Below, piece by piece: positions 14,634-14,661 of a DNA stretch of 14,661 nt. The stretch spans positions 1 to 14,661 of the forward strand of contig JBKHJA010000067.1 in NCBI GenBank assembly GCA_046538375.1, written 5' to 3'. Every line of letters starts with the position of its first letter. The first letter of the stretch is position 1. Position numbers and translations under genes: made by a program. This stretch comes from JBKHJA01 sp046538375. GTDB lineage: Bacteria > Acidobacteriota > Aminicenantia > Aminicenantales > Aminicenantaceae. The notes below the pieces were generated by a model, which did not search any database, was not told where the DNA came from, and saw nothing but the letters and a program-made list of their open reading frames with translations.

Positions 14634-14661
14634 CAACAAATCAGTTAGTTTCATGGTTCGT

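Overview
The window looks like a Gram-negative-type bacterial chromosome segment of moderate, roughly mid-40s GC. It encodes Sec, Tat and lipoprotein-type export signals, an envelope M23 peptidase, densely packed operons and sigma70-like promoters. The gene content would suit an Acidobacteriota or Aminicenantes-like lineage, but that is a weak inference from protein style and not a phylogenetic result.

Layout. (a) Bases 1-69 are one end of a dispersed repeat. It is followed by a consensus TTGACA-16-TATAAT promoter and a tight plus-strand operon (126-6691). The operon holds three paralogous alkaline-phosphatase-superfamily phosphohydrolases (no export signal, membrane-anchored, Tat-exported), a small ribbon-helix-helix protein with a KLKGLGYIS tail, and a three-helix membrane protein that resembles the Oxa1/YidC/EMC3 (DUF106) insertase layout. 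(b) Bases 6692-7194 are non-coding. They hold a weak terminator-like hairpin and a complete MITE-like foldback element (6803-7109), whose left end is an almost exact inverted copy of bases 1-69. The first operon is therefore flanked by two inverted copies. (c) Bases 7195-8196 encode an unrecognised secreted lipoprotein, convergent with the next block. (d) Bases 8206-14443, all minus strand, encode in transcription order an M23 peptidase, a phosphoglycerate mutase-like metalloenzyme, a 27-codon ORF, and two ATPase/permease pairs of ABC-2 exporters, coupled by ATGA or TGATG overlaps.

The main discovery candidate is the phosphoglycerate mutase (11800-13407). It carries nearly all hallmark residues of cofactor-independent phosphoglycerate mutase (iPGM), but its two halves are in swapped order: the protein is circularly permuted. 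It opens in the middle of the transferase domain, runs through the C-terminal part of the phosphatase domain, crosses a short linker, and only then reaches the normal N-terminal LDGWG and NSEAGH motifs. It ends at the point where its own N-terminus begins in the classical fold. The gene has its own promoter and Shine-Dalgarno sequence and a near-normal length, so it looks like a functional gene and not debris.

Secondary points of interest are the 27-codon ORF joined by ATGA at both ends between this gene and the ABC operon, the three-compartment set of phosphohydrolases expressed from a nearly leaderless promoter, and the foldback element copies that bracket that operon.
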